This document shows positions 1-11,228 of a stretch of DNA of 64,000 bases, piece by piece. The notes beneath the pieces are model-generated. The model saw only the letters and a list, made by a program, of their open reading frames with translations. It was not told the DNA's origin and made no database searches. How positions within the stretch are numbered: position 1 is the stretch's first letter; each line of letters begins with the position of its first letter. Position numbers and translations under genes: made by a program. Source of the stretch: Hofstenia miamia (Eukaryota; Xenacoelomorpha; Acoela); the NCBI GenBank assembly GCA_004352715.1, contig SCFE01000013.1, forward strand, positions 2,457,847 to 2,521,846. The letters are read 5' to 3'.

Positions 1-60
1 AAAAAATGTAAGGTAATGTGGGAAAGTAAAACTAAAAAAAATGTAAGGTAATGTGGGAAA
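1..60. repeat. 35-bp tandem duplication
   Basis: The motif ATGTAAGGTAATGTGGGAAA begins at 6 and again at 41, giving two near-identical units with a 35-bp period cut by the left window edge. No function is apparent. Confidence 0.75.
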
Positions 61-160
61 TTAGATCATATAAATAACACAAAAACTAGTTAAAGTACAT
101 GCATGACGTCAGTAAAACACCATCGGCAATATCCATGGCGTCTCAGGTCAAAGGCCACCC

Positions 161-243
161 CTCTCAACCAATCAGAAAAAAGTGACACGGGAAGGAACCC
201 CCCCTCTCGACCAATCAGAAAAAAGTGAAACGGGAAGGAACTA
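161..243. repeat. 43-bp tandem duplication with CCAAT motifs
   Basis: Two units start at 161 and 204. Each has a CT-rich stretch, an ACCAATCAG motif and a GGGAAGGAAC end. The second unit runs into the retroelement relic starting at about 225. CCAAT boxes are common in eukaryotic promoters, so this could be a remnant of a promoter or of an element's 5' region, but no transcription start can be shown. Confidence 0.6.
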
Positions 244-1235
244 TTGTTATACTACTATTACCACTAGCATCAACAATTGCTTCTGCTGCGTTCCGTGGGG
301 TTATAGTGGACAATAAAGAATTATGCAAACAGATTGCTCCCATTAATGATTACATTTACTCTGTGTCACATCAGTGTTTGCAAGAACTTTCTAGCAAAGG
401 ACTAGCGTTGTCTGAAATGCCTTTACACATGGCCACAAAAACACAGAAGTCTATTTGTTCACTTTTCGAGATATTTGCCAGAATACTTGTTTATCCTCCA
501 GTTTGTCTCCTCACGATAAAACAAGAGGTCTCTCTTGTTCCATACCAAGAAGTGGGAATTGGTTGGCTGCCATTCCCTTGAAAGCACTTGGTCTTTCCTT
601 CGCTTCTGCAGAATTCTGAATTTTGCTTTATTATCGGCTTGTTATCCCTTAATTGATGATGACATGAAAATGGCCTAAATGCTTTAAGCCATTGGATTTG
701 TCGGTGATCATGCTATGTCATACGCGGTTGATGGTGAAAGAATTGCGAGTCATGATTGACTCAGGGACGCTATTTTTGCAACTGCTTCTAAATGTACTTT
801 ATCTCTTGTGCTTGAAAAGTCTCACAGAGTATCGTGCTCGTCCTGGGAATATCTTTTTGCCATGCTGGTCCTCAGGCCGACCAGCCGCTCTAGACGTGAC
901 TAATAAGTTCACTGCAGCCTTCAACTGTTTCTCTTGCGTATAGTAATGCTGGTGATGCTCTGGAAGTTTCAGACAGCCGAAAGCTTATTAAATACGCAAG
1001 ATCATGTTCAGCTGCTGGTATATCCTTCATACCACTATCAGTGGAAACTGTAGGAGGATGGTCACCAATTGCTATCAAAGTATTCTCCAAGGTGTCTTTT
1101 ATGTCTTCTGCCAGAAGTGCCTCTTACGATCTGAATACAATTTCTACATATTTTTTCCAGCAATTGTCAGAAATTTTACAGTTGGGAAGTGTTACACTTC
1201 TATTTTCAAGAAATGGTGGTTAGGGTTCAAGTAAT
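225..1235 (+). pseudogene. LINE relic, C-terminal zinc-finger and restriction-like endonuclease region
   Basis: Coding similarity jumps among all three forward frames, so the copy is dead. Between about 690 and 780 a GDHAMSYAVDGERI-like stretch resembles the Cys/His-rich segment that precedes the endonuclease in R2/NeSL/HERO-type LINEs. At about 840-900 the segment PGNIFLPCWSSGRPAALDVT carries the spaced P...D of a PD-(D/E)XK-like nuclease core. At about 955-1220 a tail with LIKYARSCSAAGISFIPLSV and ETVGGWSP follows in another frame. The family assignment is by remembered pattern, not by a search. No upstream reverse transcriptase is in the window, so this is a 5'-truncated or edge-cut copy. 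Confidence 0.55.
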
Positions 1236-2090
1236 TCATGTTTAATCTCACTAAATAGTGTTATCCACAGCATCTCAACCGTTGTACAAGTCTTCCAGTA
1301 TCGATCACCCAAAAAATAATCATTGTAATGTTAATTTAAATATTATATTTTGTAATGTTAATTTTGTAAAATTGTTCTTAACTGCAAAAAAATATCCAAT
1401 AGAGTTCATGGATCGCAATATTCAAGACAATTATGTAGAAATCAAGACCATAGAACATCAACAGAAACATCGAATCATTTAGAGATCTGTAATTATCAAT
1501 TCAGTTATAAAATATTATGAAAGACACACGATCAATTTATACTAAAAGCAGCTGAATCATATATATTTAAGACCAACTTTAACCTTAGAACTCTTCTGCT
1601 AGTGACAATTCTCACTTTATTAGAGATAGACTTCACAAAATTCAGAAGATTTATGTCTTTAAGATACTTGAACACCTTTTTCTTTGAGTTTTTGTTATAT
1701 TTAATATCTTGTCCTTTATATTACTATCTGTTTCTTTAATAAAGCTTTTTACAATAAACTAGTAATTTGATTAATAACGACAATTGTCACTAGCGCGGTA
1801 CCGGTAATTAGTGAGTACGTAAGAGCAAGGTTATTCTAGGATTAAATAAAAAAGAAGACTACATACTCAAAACATTATTTTCCTTGAATTTATAAAATTA
1901 ACTACATTGAATTTTGTAAAAATTTTGGTCGGGAAAATTTTATTTCTGATTATGCTAAATATTAAGCAAAATATATTGCTGATTATGTTTTTAGTTCAAT
2001 TGCTAAAATTACTAAATAACGAAAGATTGCAAAAATAATTTAAGCTTATTGTGCAATTATTTACACAAATATGTACGTATTTCAGGATGC
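1236..2090. other. AT-rich interval, no gene recognised
   Basis: Only short unsupported reading frames occur, including a 74-residue one at 1258-1482 with low-complexity composition. No RNA gene or clear repeat border is seen. It may hold decayed retroelement 3' sequence. Confidence 0.4.
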
Positions 2091-3870
2091 ACAGGTTGCT
2101 TATAAATGAAGATAAAATTGAATTTTAATTTTGCAGCCCACTAAAAATGACTACGAATGCAATGCTTCAACTTTAACCCTTAATCTCAATAATACTATCA
2201 TTTTTTTTTCTAACCTAAATTTTGAATCTCACATTAATGCAGTAGTTTGGAAACTAGCCATCGGTATAAGAAACATGCCAATGATAGTAATGCAATTACC
2301 AGCTTGTGCAATAATTAAATTTTTTCATGCATTTATAGTGAGTCATCTCAATTATACAAATAAATCATTTGCTGGTGTAAAAGACCCTTTTTTAAGAAAC
2401 CTGATGTGCTATTAGGATGGGCACTAAATGTTTCAAAGAAAAAAGACTACATTTCCAAATCAATCCTTTTCCAAGACAGCTTGTCATTTTGAATACTATG
2501 TAACTTATCAAGAACTTACCACCTTGTAATACGATTTCAATGCCTGGTTTTGTTCATAAAAATAACTCCAGATCAAAACATTTAATCTGCATTAAGTACA
2601 GAAAAAAATTTGTGAAAGATTCATTCATTAACCTTAAACGCACTAAGGTATAAAATATCAATAACACACTGAGGGGGGTGAATCGGCCCCACTCTTTTGT
2701 TTCAAAATTATTAAAGATAAGGTAATGAGCTTTGGTGAAGTGAAAGATAGATCTTTAGTTAGCTCATATTCATTCTAGTTATTGTCAAAGACTTATTCTA
2801 ACAAAAAAACATAAAAATACGTTCAAGGTCAGCCAGTATTAAGTATTATGGCAGCCATTTACAAAATTTTTAATAAAGTGACATTTCTAAAAATGAAGGA
2901 ATAAATTTGAAATAATGTAAATGAATAATATTTATTTATGTTTCAAATATCAAATACGTACCATATAATATACATAAAATTCAATTTCAAGGTCAAAGTT
3001 CAAAAGTTAAAAAATAAAAAAAAATTCCACAGTACACAACTCCCTTGTCCCACCCCAAGGTGTTGCCATTTTTCAGCCCGGGGTTCGGCGTCAATGCCTC
3101 TAGTAACTTAGGCCACTTTTTATATGGTATGTAATCGTATTTAGTATTTATTGTGTTACTGTATTCAAAATAAAACACCAAATGAAAATCTCATATTTTT
3201 CTTATTTTAAATGTGACCTCTGGCCACTCCCGTGATGAATGTATGATACTGATTTTCACCACAGACCTTCCAAAAACCTTGTATTATTTCGTCGCCAATA
3301 TTTATTTGCTACGGTGGGTCCAGTGATAAAAAATCAATAAAACTGATGATATTACTAAAGCATATTGGGGCCGCCCCATCGCAAAAAATATTTTCAAACT
3401 AATATTTTTTTGACAACACTGACCTTTAACAATGATGATTCAATCAAATTAGTTGTATAAATATATCGATATCTAGCAAAAAACAAATTTCAAGCAAAGT
3501 TATTGGAAAAAACATACTGGCCTAATCGCCCCCCTTCAGTGCGTTTCGTGTTAATACCGCTCTTCGAACATGGATACCTAAATAGATAAAGAACATTGAA
3601 AAACTAAGAGCGTTTATGAGGCAAATTAAAATTTACCTTAAGCAAATATATATTTCAGGTCAATCATGGCTAGGATACAAATTCTACAACAATGATCATT
3701 CCATAACCCGTACTTGAAATCTCCTAGTAATTTCTCCCTAACAGATTTATTGTATAGTATTTTTTTTGCTTCTGTATGTATTTTTATGTATGTTTGCATG
3801 TTTTTGACGTTATTCAGATAAATTTCTGTTTTTATTGTAAATATTTATCTGAATGAAGTATATCTTATCT
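2091..3870 (+). pseudogene. Non-LTR retrotransposon 3' fragment, interrupted by a MITE-like insert
   Basis: The forward frame at 2131-2415 reads like the region just after the reverse transcriptase palm of CR1/Jockey-type LINEs: LNFESHINAVVWKLA, then SHLNYTNKSFAGVKDPF. Frameshifted similarity continues to about 2636 (KKFVKDSFINLKRT). Plausible C-terminal coding resumes after the insert, at about 3555-3650 (NTALRTWIP, KLRAFMRQIKIYLK). A 12-bp inverted repeat (ATTCAGATAAAT and its complement) at about 3814-3857 may mark the 3' end. Stops and shifts make this copy inactive. The exact clade is uncertain. Confidence 0.6.
2634..3554. mobile_element. MITE-like DNA element with imperfect terminal inverted repeats
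   Basis: The terminal motif CACTGAGGGGGGTGAATCGG at 2667 is mirrored on the complement of 3519-3541 as CACTGAAGGGGGGCGATTAG. TTAA occurs just outside both ends (2634-2637 and 3551-3554), compatible with a TTAA-specific piggyBac-like or Kolobok-like insertion. A strict CACTG start without a target duplication is the alternative. The interior is non-coding and AT-rich, apart from a GGGGCCGCCCC motif near 3367. It splits the LINE fragment around it. Element identity is tentative. Confidence 0.5.
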
Positions 3871-6424
3871 TACCTAGAAAAACCTTCTACCGAATAATAG
3901 AGTTAAGTTAAGAAACAGCGTAACAAAAACATTATTTCTTCTATTTTCTAATACTAACAGTTTTACTACTAATACCAAGCATCGAGATCAATCCCAGTCC
4001 TGACATCTACGAATATTTAAAATGCTCAAATATAATGCATTAAATTAATTCGTTCAAATATTTTCACATAAATTTTCAGAATCTTCCAACAAAAATTCAG
4101 AATTTGGACAATTAGTTTGTAAACTGAGTACAAACTTTATTTTGGGAATAATTGAAATTTGATTTACAAGTTACAATGAAATTCATCTTGGTCAATCGAT
4201 AGATTCTAAATTTTAAATATTTAGAAAAGACAGAAATCCAACCATTCAAGGTAACACCAAATAATCATAACTTTAATCAGAATAATGAACACATCCACAG
4301 TGGTATATCTATATAAATATCGGAATCCTTCCTGTTTATTTATGGTCCAGTAATTAACGATGCTGTCATTGCTCATCCGAACTTTAAACAACTCAGGGAT
4401 TTCTTTTAATTTTTTTATTCCCAAATTTTTTTAAATGCTTACATTTCAAAAAAGCACCACGTGATATAGAAAAGTATCTTCATTCATTTTTGCTCCTAAT
4501 CTGTCACAGGCTCTGTCCCATTGAGGTGTGCCAGCGAAAAGTCGGGGCCAAGGCAATGCTGCACATCAAAAAACAGTTAAAATGATTCGTTGTTTCCATG
4601 GGCTTTTCAAAGAAAAATACTGCAGCCACAGTAATACACTTTAGTCCAAATTTTCAACATTATGATCGTGCGCACTCACAAATAGTGAAATTAATTAATG
4701 GCTTTTTCAAGAAGCTACAAAATTTTCATAGTTGATCAATTAAAAATATCAGACTACTATTACCTAAAACTGGAATTGAAGTAAGTTGGATATGAACATT
4801 GTCACAGGAAAAACCAATAATATATTATTGAAGTAATTTATTCTTTTTCAGTAACATAAATCCTTGGAAAGCGCATAATTTAAGTTTATTCAAAGCATCA
4901 TTTCAATCAGATAACACAAAAATTTACTGCGAGAATTGAAATTGGTTTCCGGAATCAACAGACAAAACCATGAAAATTGTGATGAGCAATTTCGTTTCTA
5001 TTTATATCCCCATATCAATATAATTTCCTTATATGTTATTTGTGACATTAGGTGACATTAAGGCTGATTTTCAATTTAAGGATATTATTTTAGGTAATGG
5101 AAATGCGAAGAAAATGAGATCCGATACCGATATCCACAAATTGAATTCACTGTAAATATAATTTTCAACAAAAAAAGTTTTATTAATGTATAATATGCAT
5201 TATTTCGTTGGTAAATGCACATTTGGCAAAAATACCACTTGCAACACAGCATTTTCTCTCAGTTTTAAAAATGGCTCTCTGCACCTTTGCCTTTTATGTA
5301 TCACTCTCCATACACATTCGGGTACAAATATTTCTTGCTTAATACTGGCCTTTCACTTACACAACAGTTAAATCGCTGTATTTCACAGTTAAATTTCTTT
5401 CTTTTTGTTCAGATCCATTCATAAAAAATAAGCATCACACGATGAGAATTCATAGCAACACTGAACAACAAATAATGAAAAAAACAAACTAAAATCTGTC
5501 CCCGGTAATAAGTAAACCGGTTTTTCAGGTAGTATGTATAAACATGAGTATAATTTCAAGTTTTGATTTTCATTTTTTTTTATAATATGCACAAGATCCT
5601 AAACTATCTAATTCGAGCCAAAACCATGGTATTCACGCTATAATAAAACCCCAATTATTGATATAAAACTTTACTTATTAACCTGGACAGAGTTAAACTA
5701 GAAATTGATTAAAAACATTTATTTCAAAATTCAATTTATTCATCAAAATAGAATGCCGTTTTTGCATTTTATTTATATAAAAATAACGGCTGAAACGACT
5801 AAATAACTGAATAAACACAAAACGTAGGTAATAAATATATTACCAACCAAAATGTTTATATCAAGGCAATTTGGACAAGAGATACGAAAGTTATGAAATC
5901 AACAGGTTAAAAATGAAACAATATCTTTCTCACACGCATCTTATTCTCCAAGTGACCAAGTTGCCATCAGTTAGTTAACAATGTGTGCTCTTCATGTAAC
6001 TTAATAATAAATGGAAATTTTCTTTTCAAATTTATTCGACAGAATATCTATTTCTGAGTGAATTAGCTTGTCTTGTTTTCGAATTTGTTCAAAATAACTG
6101 CATGTCTTTCTACCGCTTAATTTCTTGAAGGAATTTGTCAAAATATTTTTCTATTGCTCAAAGAATTTCAACGAAATTCTACAGCATAGTAAACGTGAAA
6201 TATGCAAATAATTATATGTGATGAGAATGTATTGAAGAAATCAAGTTTCAAATTCATTACCTCTTAGACTGCAAATTAACAACAATTATGTGAGGAACTT
6301 CTAGTCCAGGGTAATCCAAAATTTGTTAACCTGAGTGATTTCAACGCGTTGATTATTTGAAATACGTGTTTGCGTTCTGTAGTTGAAACTTGTATAAATT
6401 GGAGGCAAAAAAACTAATCATGTA
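3871..6424. other. AT-rich intergenic DNA, no gene recognised
   Basis: Reading frames of at most about 67 residues are present with no recognisable motif. The last 60 bases include TATAAA at about 6392, roughly 30 bases before the receptor start codon. That could be a core promoter with a very short 5' UTR, but is equally possible by chance in AT-rich DNA. Confidence 0.4.
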
Positions 6425-7300
6425 ATGGATGTAAATCAGACCAGCTGTATAGAAACAAAACTTCGAGATTTTCACAAAACTGATATCTGCAAATCAATTA
6501 TCGATATAATCAAAATATTTTATGGATGCCTAGTTTATTTTTCAGTCTGCACTGGAGTCATGGCCATCTATATATTGAGAAATGTTAGAAGGGGCCAATC
6601 TTTTACAGTTTCTCTTTACCAAATGGTCATACTCATTGATATATTTACGTTACTCTTTGATGTATTTTACGCGGTGTACGGCTTCAACCAAATATATTTT
6701 ATTGCGGAAAATAGGCATGCCGTTCAAATCACAAATATTATGAATATATACCACTCGTCACTCAACATGCTTATTGCTGTGACGCTGTTATATATTTCAT
6801 TGAACAGATTTCTGTCAGTATATTATAACCAGTGGTACATCGACGTCAATCATAGCTATAATCTCAAGAGCTTGTGGAAGGCGTTAGCAATAACTACTCT
6901 AATAGTTTTTACACTTCAATACAGTGCATTATATTTCAGCATTGCTAGGAGCATTATAACGGGTGTTTGGATTATTCTCTTCATACTGCTTTCTATTATC
7001 AATACATTTGTATGTGTGAAGGTGTTCAAACATCGACGCAGACGAAGACTTACTCTGAGGCAAAAATTAAATACAAAAGCTATATTTTTATTGGCACTCT
7101 CATTTATGTTTTTCCGTTTTTTGCTAGTCAGAGTAAATGTTGAGAGTTCTAAAATACTATGTAAATTCATAAAAAATTCCTGTGAATTGATAGTATTTCA
7201 ATTCAATCCGACATTTTTGGAAGTGTTTGCAGATATATACGTCTACTACGCTACGAATTCCAGATTTCGAAAAGAAGTAATCAAGCTAGTTAAAAATTAA
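6425..7300 (+). CDS. Rhodopsin-like seven-transmembrane receptor, orphan
   Basis: The uninterrupted 291-residue frame encodes seven hydrophobic segments at about residues 26-51, 62-87, 104-134, 150-174, 177-201, 218-238 and 253-277. An NQT glycosylation sequon lies at residue 4, on the predicted outside. The end of TM3 reads SLNRFLSVYY, with NRF (127-129) where DRY/ERF stands in class A receptors. Loop 3 is a short basic KHRRRRR stretch (202-208). After TM7, an NP pair (261-262) and NSRFRKEV (278-285) resemble the receptor end and helix 8. The form recalls small, fast-evolving chemoreceptor-like families. Ligand and coupling cannot be read from the sequence. No intron is needed and the first ATG is used. 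Expression from this locus would be at the plasma membrane. Confidence 0.75.
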   Translation: MDVNQTSCIETKLRDFHKTDICKSIIDIIKIFYGCLVYFSVCTGVMAIYILRNVRRGQSFTVSLYQMVILIDIFTLLFDVFYAVYGFNQIYFIAENRHAVQITNIMNIYHSSLNMLIAVTLLYISLNRFLSVYYNQWYIDVNHSYNLKSLWKALAITTLIVFTLQYSALYFSIARSIITGVWIILFILLSIINTFVCVKVFKHRRRRRLTLRQKLNTKAIFLLALSFMFFRFLLVRVNVESSKILCKFIKNSCELIVFQFNPTFLEVFADIYVYYATNSRFRKEVIKLVKN

Positions 7301-7742
7301 TAGATATCTCAAAAATCAAACTCATATTTGAATAACTTCCAAGTGCTGTGCTATCACTTTCCTATACTACCTGTAATTTACACAATCTAAAAATTTATAG
7401 TTGCTATATCCGAATAAAAATAGAATTTCATTTTTGATTAACATCCTTATGTCCAAGTGCTAAGCACATTAAGATATCATATATTAAAATCTAAACAACA
7501 AATTTACAATTTTACAAATTTTAAATTTTCTCCAAACCCAATTTTCAATTAAATATAAGGTATCTAATTGCATTCCAATTGGCCATTGGAATTGGATTGA
7601 AATTGGTTGGACAAACAAAATTTGCTACTCATTGGTTTCCAATTATATTTTCATTGCAAAAATATCCAAAACCAATTTTTTAGAATATAGTTTTCCTTAT
7701 ATATTCTCATACTATTAAAATAATTGCTTTGGATATGGGTCT
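7301..7742. other. AT-rich interval downstream of the receptor
   Basis: No gene is recognised. A short palindromic CCAATTGGCCATTGG-type cluster occurs near 7575-7600. Confidence 0.4.
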
Positions 7743-8378
7743 GATAATACTAGATATTTGTGAGTCGAGAAATTTTTTCTTCGGTTCGAGTCGAGTTGAG
7801 TCGGATCAGTCTCTTAAAATTCGAGTCTAATCGGATTTCGAATCTTGACTCTTGTCTACACGCATAGGTCTATCAATATCATAGTTGTAAAATCAACTGT
7901 TCTAAAGGTACAAAAAATTAAATTCTAGCAGTTATATTTGTGAATGGCTAAAAACATGTAACATTTTAAATATCACTTGAATAAAGTGTGAAGTTTGTTT
8001 ACCAACTTGAAATCGCAACCTTTGCTAATGAAGTGTTAATCTAACTTTTTCGAAAGACTAAGAAATGAAAATTATTACGTTAAAAAATTTAAACCAATTA
8101 TATCCTCGGGGAGAGGCTACCACCATAATATCAATAACTTCTAACACCTTGATATTAGTAACGATCATTCAATAGACAATATTGCTCAACTCCAATGACT
8201 CTGAAAGAAATTTTTGTAGAAAGGTGTTCTAATTAGAAAATATTAGTTTTCAATAATCAAAAAATACACTGCACCGTTCATTTTAACATAACTCGAGTTG
8301 ATTCGACCCTCCTCGAAATCTGTTGTTTAAATTTCGAGTCAAATTGGGTCTGGTACTCACACGGCCCCTAGATAATAC
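7743..8378. mobile_element. hAT-like non-autonomous element with 8-bp target duplication
   Basis: The 8-bp sequence GATAATAC flanks the element at 7743-7750 and 8371-8378. The element itself is 7751-8370 (620 bp). It starts TAGATATTTGTGAGTC and ends GTACTCACACGGCCCCTA, so the ends are imperfect inverted repeats. GAGTCGA-rich subterminal motifs also appear in opposite orientations near 7765-7800 and 8290-8340. There is no coding capacity. An 8-bp duplication and TA-start inverted repeats are typical of the hAT superfamily. No autonomous partner is seen here: the hAT copies at 16762 and 50220 have different ends. Confidence 0.82.
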
Positions 8379-8734
8379 CCTGGATACAATGTACCATATC
8401 ATGGTAAGTAATTGCAATATTGTCTCTTAATCATGTGAGCACAAAATAGTACGTTTTGTAAAATGATATTTGATTAGAATACAATAATTGGATCAGTATT
8501 ATTGTCCTCTTGTATTCTAATCTGAGCATATGATAAACAAATTCTAAAATTCATTGGTTGCATGATATGATATACATACATATGTGTGATCTCATATTAG
8601 GTAGAATTCCGAATGGGTAGGCTTTGTGGATAGTTGGTGTCATTTTATGACACTATATTATCAGTAGTTCTATAATATTCAGTATATGAAACATTTATAA
8701 ACTATGCTAAGCTTTTCCTTTCTGGAAGAATTCT
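8379..8734. other. AT-rich interval, no gene recognised
   Basis: No supported feature. The stretch leads into the LINE fragment at about 8735. Confidence 0.35.
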
Positions 8735-9054
8735 GATTTCTAAGAAAGAGGCGGAGACAGTAGATCATCTGATAGCAGGGTGTGAGAAGCTGGCGCAGAA
8801 TGAGTATAAGTTCAGGCATGACAAGGTGCGACGAATGGTACATTGGAGCTTGAGCAGGCAGCATGGGTTAGAAGCAGGAGACAAGTTGTATGAGCACAAG
8901 CCACAGGGAGTCATAGAGAATGATAAGGTCAAGATACTGTGGGACTTTAACATCCAGACAAGCAAGGTAATAGAAGCACGGAGGCCAAACATAGTAGTGG
9001 TAGACAAAGAGAAAAGATTGGGAACAGTGATAGACATAGCAGTACCAAAGGACA
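8735..9054 (+). pseudogene. LINE C-terminal fragment, CCHC and restriction-like endonuclease type
   Basis: A forward frame reads ETVDHLIAGCEKLAQNEYKF, then RHDKVRRMVHWSLS, YEHKPQGVIENDKVKILWDF, and RRPNIVVVDKEKRLGTVIDI ending IAVPKD. The H...C pair followed by RP-N/D-IVVVD...DIAVP matches the zinc-knuckle plus PD-(D/E)XK-like arrangement at the C-terminus of RLE-type LINEs. The N run at 9055 hides the rest. The 5' side is truncated, with only non-coding DNA upstream. Reading starts within the element, so no true start codon exists. Confidence 0.6.
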
Positions 9055-9220
9055 NNNNNNNNNNNNNNNNNNNNNNNNNNNNNNNNNNNNNNNNNNNNNN
9101 NNNNNNNNNNNNNNNNNNNNNNNNNNNNNNNNNNNNNNNNNNNNNNNNNNNNNNNNNNNNNNNNNNNNNNNNNNNNNNNNNNNNNNNNNNNNNNNNNNNN
9201 NNNNNNNNNNNNNNNNNNNN
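9055..9220. other. Assembly gap (166 N)
   Basis: The sequence is unknown. A LINE coding frame enters from the left, and an AT dinucleotide run lies immediately right (9221-9230). Confidence 0.95.
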
Positions 9221-9383
9221 ATATATATATTTGATTTAGAGAATTAGATCAGGTATTTGATTAAACCCAAACTGATGTCGAGTTTTAGGTGGGACTCAGT
9301 TATCGTTTGTTTGGGTCTGCTTTTGATCCATACTAAAGTTATACTGTCACTCTCTAATATACAAACGTGTAAAATGAAACAGC

Positions 9384-9388
<5 letters not shown>

Positions 9389-9412
<24 letters not shown>
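9389..9412. repeat. (AT)n microsatellite
   Basis: A pure AT dinucleotide run of about 24 bp lies in non-coding DNA. Confidence 0.85.
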
Positions 9413-9418
<6 letters not shown>

Positions 9419-9659
9419 AAAATTCCGAAAAACACGTAAAGAAATTAATTTTGGAGAATAAGGTATTTTATAAAACAAAAATATTAAGCATGTTTGAAAA
9501 GTTTGAAGATAAGATGTTTGCACTGTAAGTCAAAATTCCATACAATACTGATGTGTATAAGTGCGTTAGTACATTAAGCTGTAGAAAAAATAGTTTTAAC
9601 CGGAAAATTTATATTTCCCACAATACATGGTTTTGTGAAAGCTAATATAAATAATCATG

Positions 9660-10265
9660 GCAATAATAAGAATAATAATAATAATAAGTCTTCAATAGCT
9701 TTATTAGTTTATCTGCCATCCAAACCTGCTGCACATATTTACAAATTTGCAAAAATATATACACAATATTTACAATATACATATAGACATATTTACAAAT
9801 TGATAATACATACAACAAGCAGGACACTTAAAAATAAACTAAGCTACAGATTAAAATAAGTTAAAAAATACACAATTACGACTTGATAAGAAAATTAAAA
9901 TAATTACTACACTAAATATTTCGCCATGCATTTAATTTTTTTGATGACCCTAATAGGTATTGATTAGATAGGAGGTTATGCTTTAAAAGTCGCTTAAACA
10001 TGTTTAGTGTTGAAGCACAACGAATGTTCTGAGGCAATTTATTCCATAATCGGCAGGTGGTAACAGTGTATGAGAATTGCCAGTATTTGCTTTTAATTAA
10101 AATTTTATTAAGGCTTTTGTTACTTCTCATGTTCCAGCTGACGTATTGTTCTAGAAATGTTGTGCTTTTAGTAAGTTTGCGACTATATTTATACATATTT
10201 ACAAGACTTGCGTAAGTAGTGAAATACTTTGGTGAAAGCATGCTTATTTCTTTTAACTTACTACC
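9660..10265 (-). mobile_element. CR1/L2-clade LINE, 5'-truncated copy C
   Basis: This is the same family as copies A and B, starting at the 3' (AAT)n-rich tail near 9660-9687 and reading on the minus strand. It keeps the 3' UTR and the last roughly 118 residues of ORF2 (9912-10265: KLKEISMLSP through KLNAWRNI) and then stops abruptly at the single N at 10266. It has several substitutions relative to A and B, for example in the YKYSRKLTKST stretch, so it is an older insertion. 5' truncation is the expected outcome of incomplete target-primed reverse transcription. Confidence 0.88.
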
Positions 10266-10502
10266 NCCCATATTTGTTACTTATCCAAATTTCATTGTAT
10301 TGGATCTCAGACAAAGTCACCTCAATCTCTTCCTTCTAAGTCTTCAAAACTGTAACCTTTAAAGAATTTATAGAATTGATGACCTTTACAAAAAAGTCGA
10401 CTTTTTGTATGAGTGAATCAACACATGCATTAAGTACATCCCTGTTAGCTACGTCGCTTTTCGTGACGCCGACCGCCAGCTAGCAGAGCTGTTCTCGACA
10501 TA

Positions 10503-11228
10503 ATGCATAAGAAGGATTATGCTTTCCGTGAAGGTAAATACGAACTCCATCATCATCTATCTTTGAAGCTAAAGAAAGCCATCATAACTTCCAAACGTAG
10601 AATGATGGAAAAAGCTAACAACCCCAAGCAACACTGGGACTTTTTCCGATCCTTCATTGTTTGCAAGCGCCAAGCACCCCTACTCTATCTGTTTGACTTC
10701 CGCCTTGAACGAAATTAGCCGCTCGTTTAAATCTGCTTTGTGCAATTGCAATATTATCAATACTTCTGTCTGAGTCCTGTCCAATTGCCTTCAAAATTAC
10801 CAGAGTCTCACTCTTACCTAAAAACGGCCCATCCTAGTCTTGAACAGCTGCGCCCCATTGCTCTGCTCTCAATGCCTTCAAAATGTCTTGAGTTCTGTGC
10901 ACTAATAATGATTCAGCCGCTCATCTTACCAACCATTGACATCTATCAATTTGCTTATCAAAAACAGCGCTCTACTACAACCGCCCTCATAGCTATTCTG
11001 GATAGAATTTCCAGTATTCTAGATAATTGCGACTCAGCTCTCATACAAACATTCGACATGAGCAAGGCTTTTGATAGTATTCCTCACCTCCGCCTTTTGA
11101 ACAAATTTAGCGCAGTGATTCCCATTGATGTTGTAAATTTTCTACAAAGCTACCTTTTAAATTGTTTACAAAGGCAACCAGTTTTCGCCTTGAATGCCGC
11201 TTTTACTATCATTGTTAAATTTGAGTAA
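10503..11228 (+). pseudogene. Non-LTR retrotransposon reverse transcriptase fragment
   Basis: The frame at 10503-10718 carries a pre-RT segment (KLKKAIITSKRRMMEKANNP, then WDFFRSF). After a frame change, 10740-11228 holds RT motifs: QLRPIALLSMPSKCLE (block 1/2), QFAYQKQRSTTTALI, FDMSKAFDSIPH (the first catalytic Asp region) and VVNFLQSYLLN. The frame ends before the YxDD box. It belongs to the Jockey/CR1-like group and is distinct in sequence from copies A and B. Frameshift and truncation make it dead. Confidence 0.72.

Noticed and set aside
1258-1482. 74-residue frame rich in Asn, Ile and Lys
   Set aside because: Its composition follows local AT bias. No conserved motif or splice context supports it as a gene.
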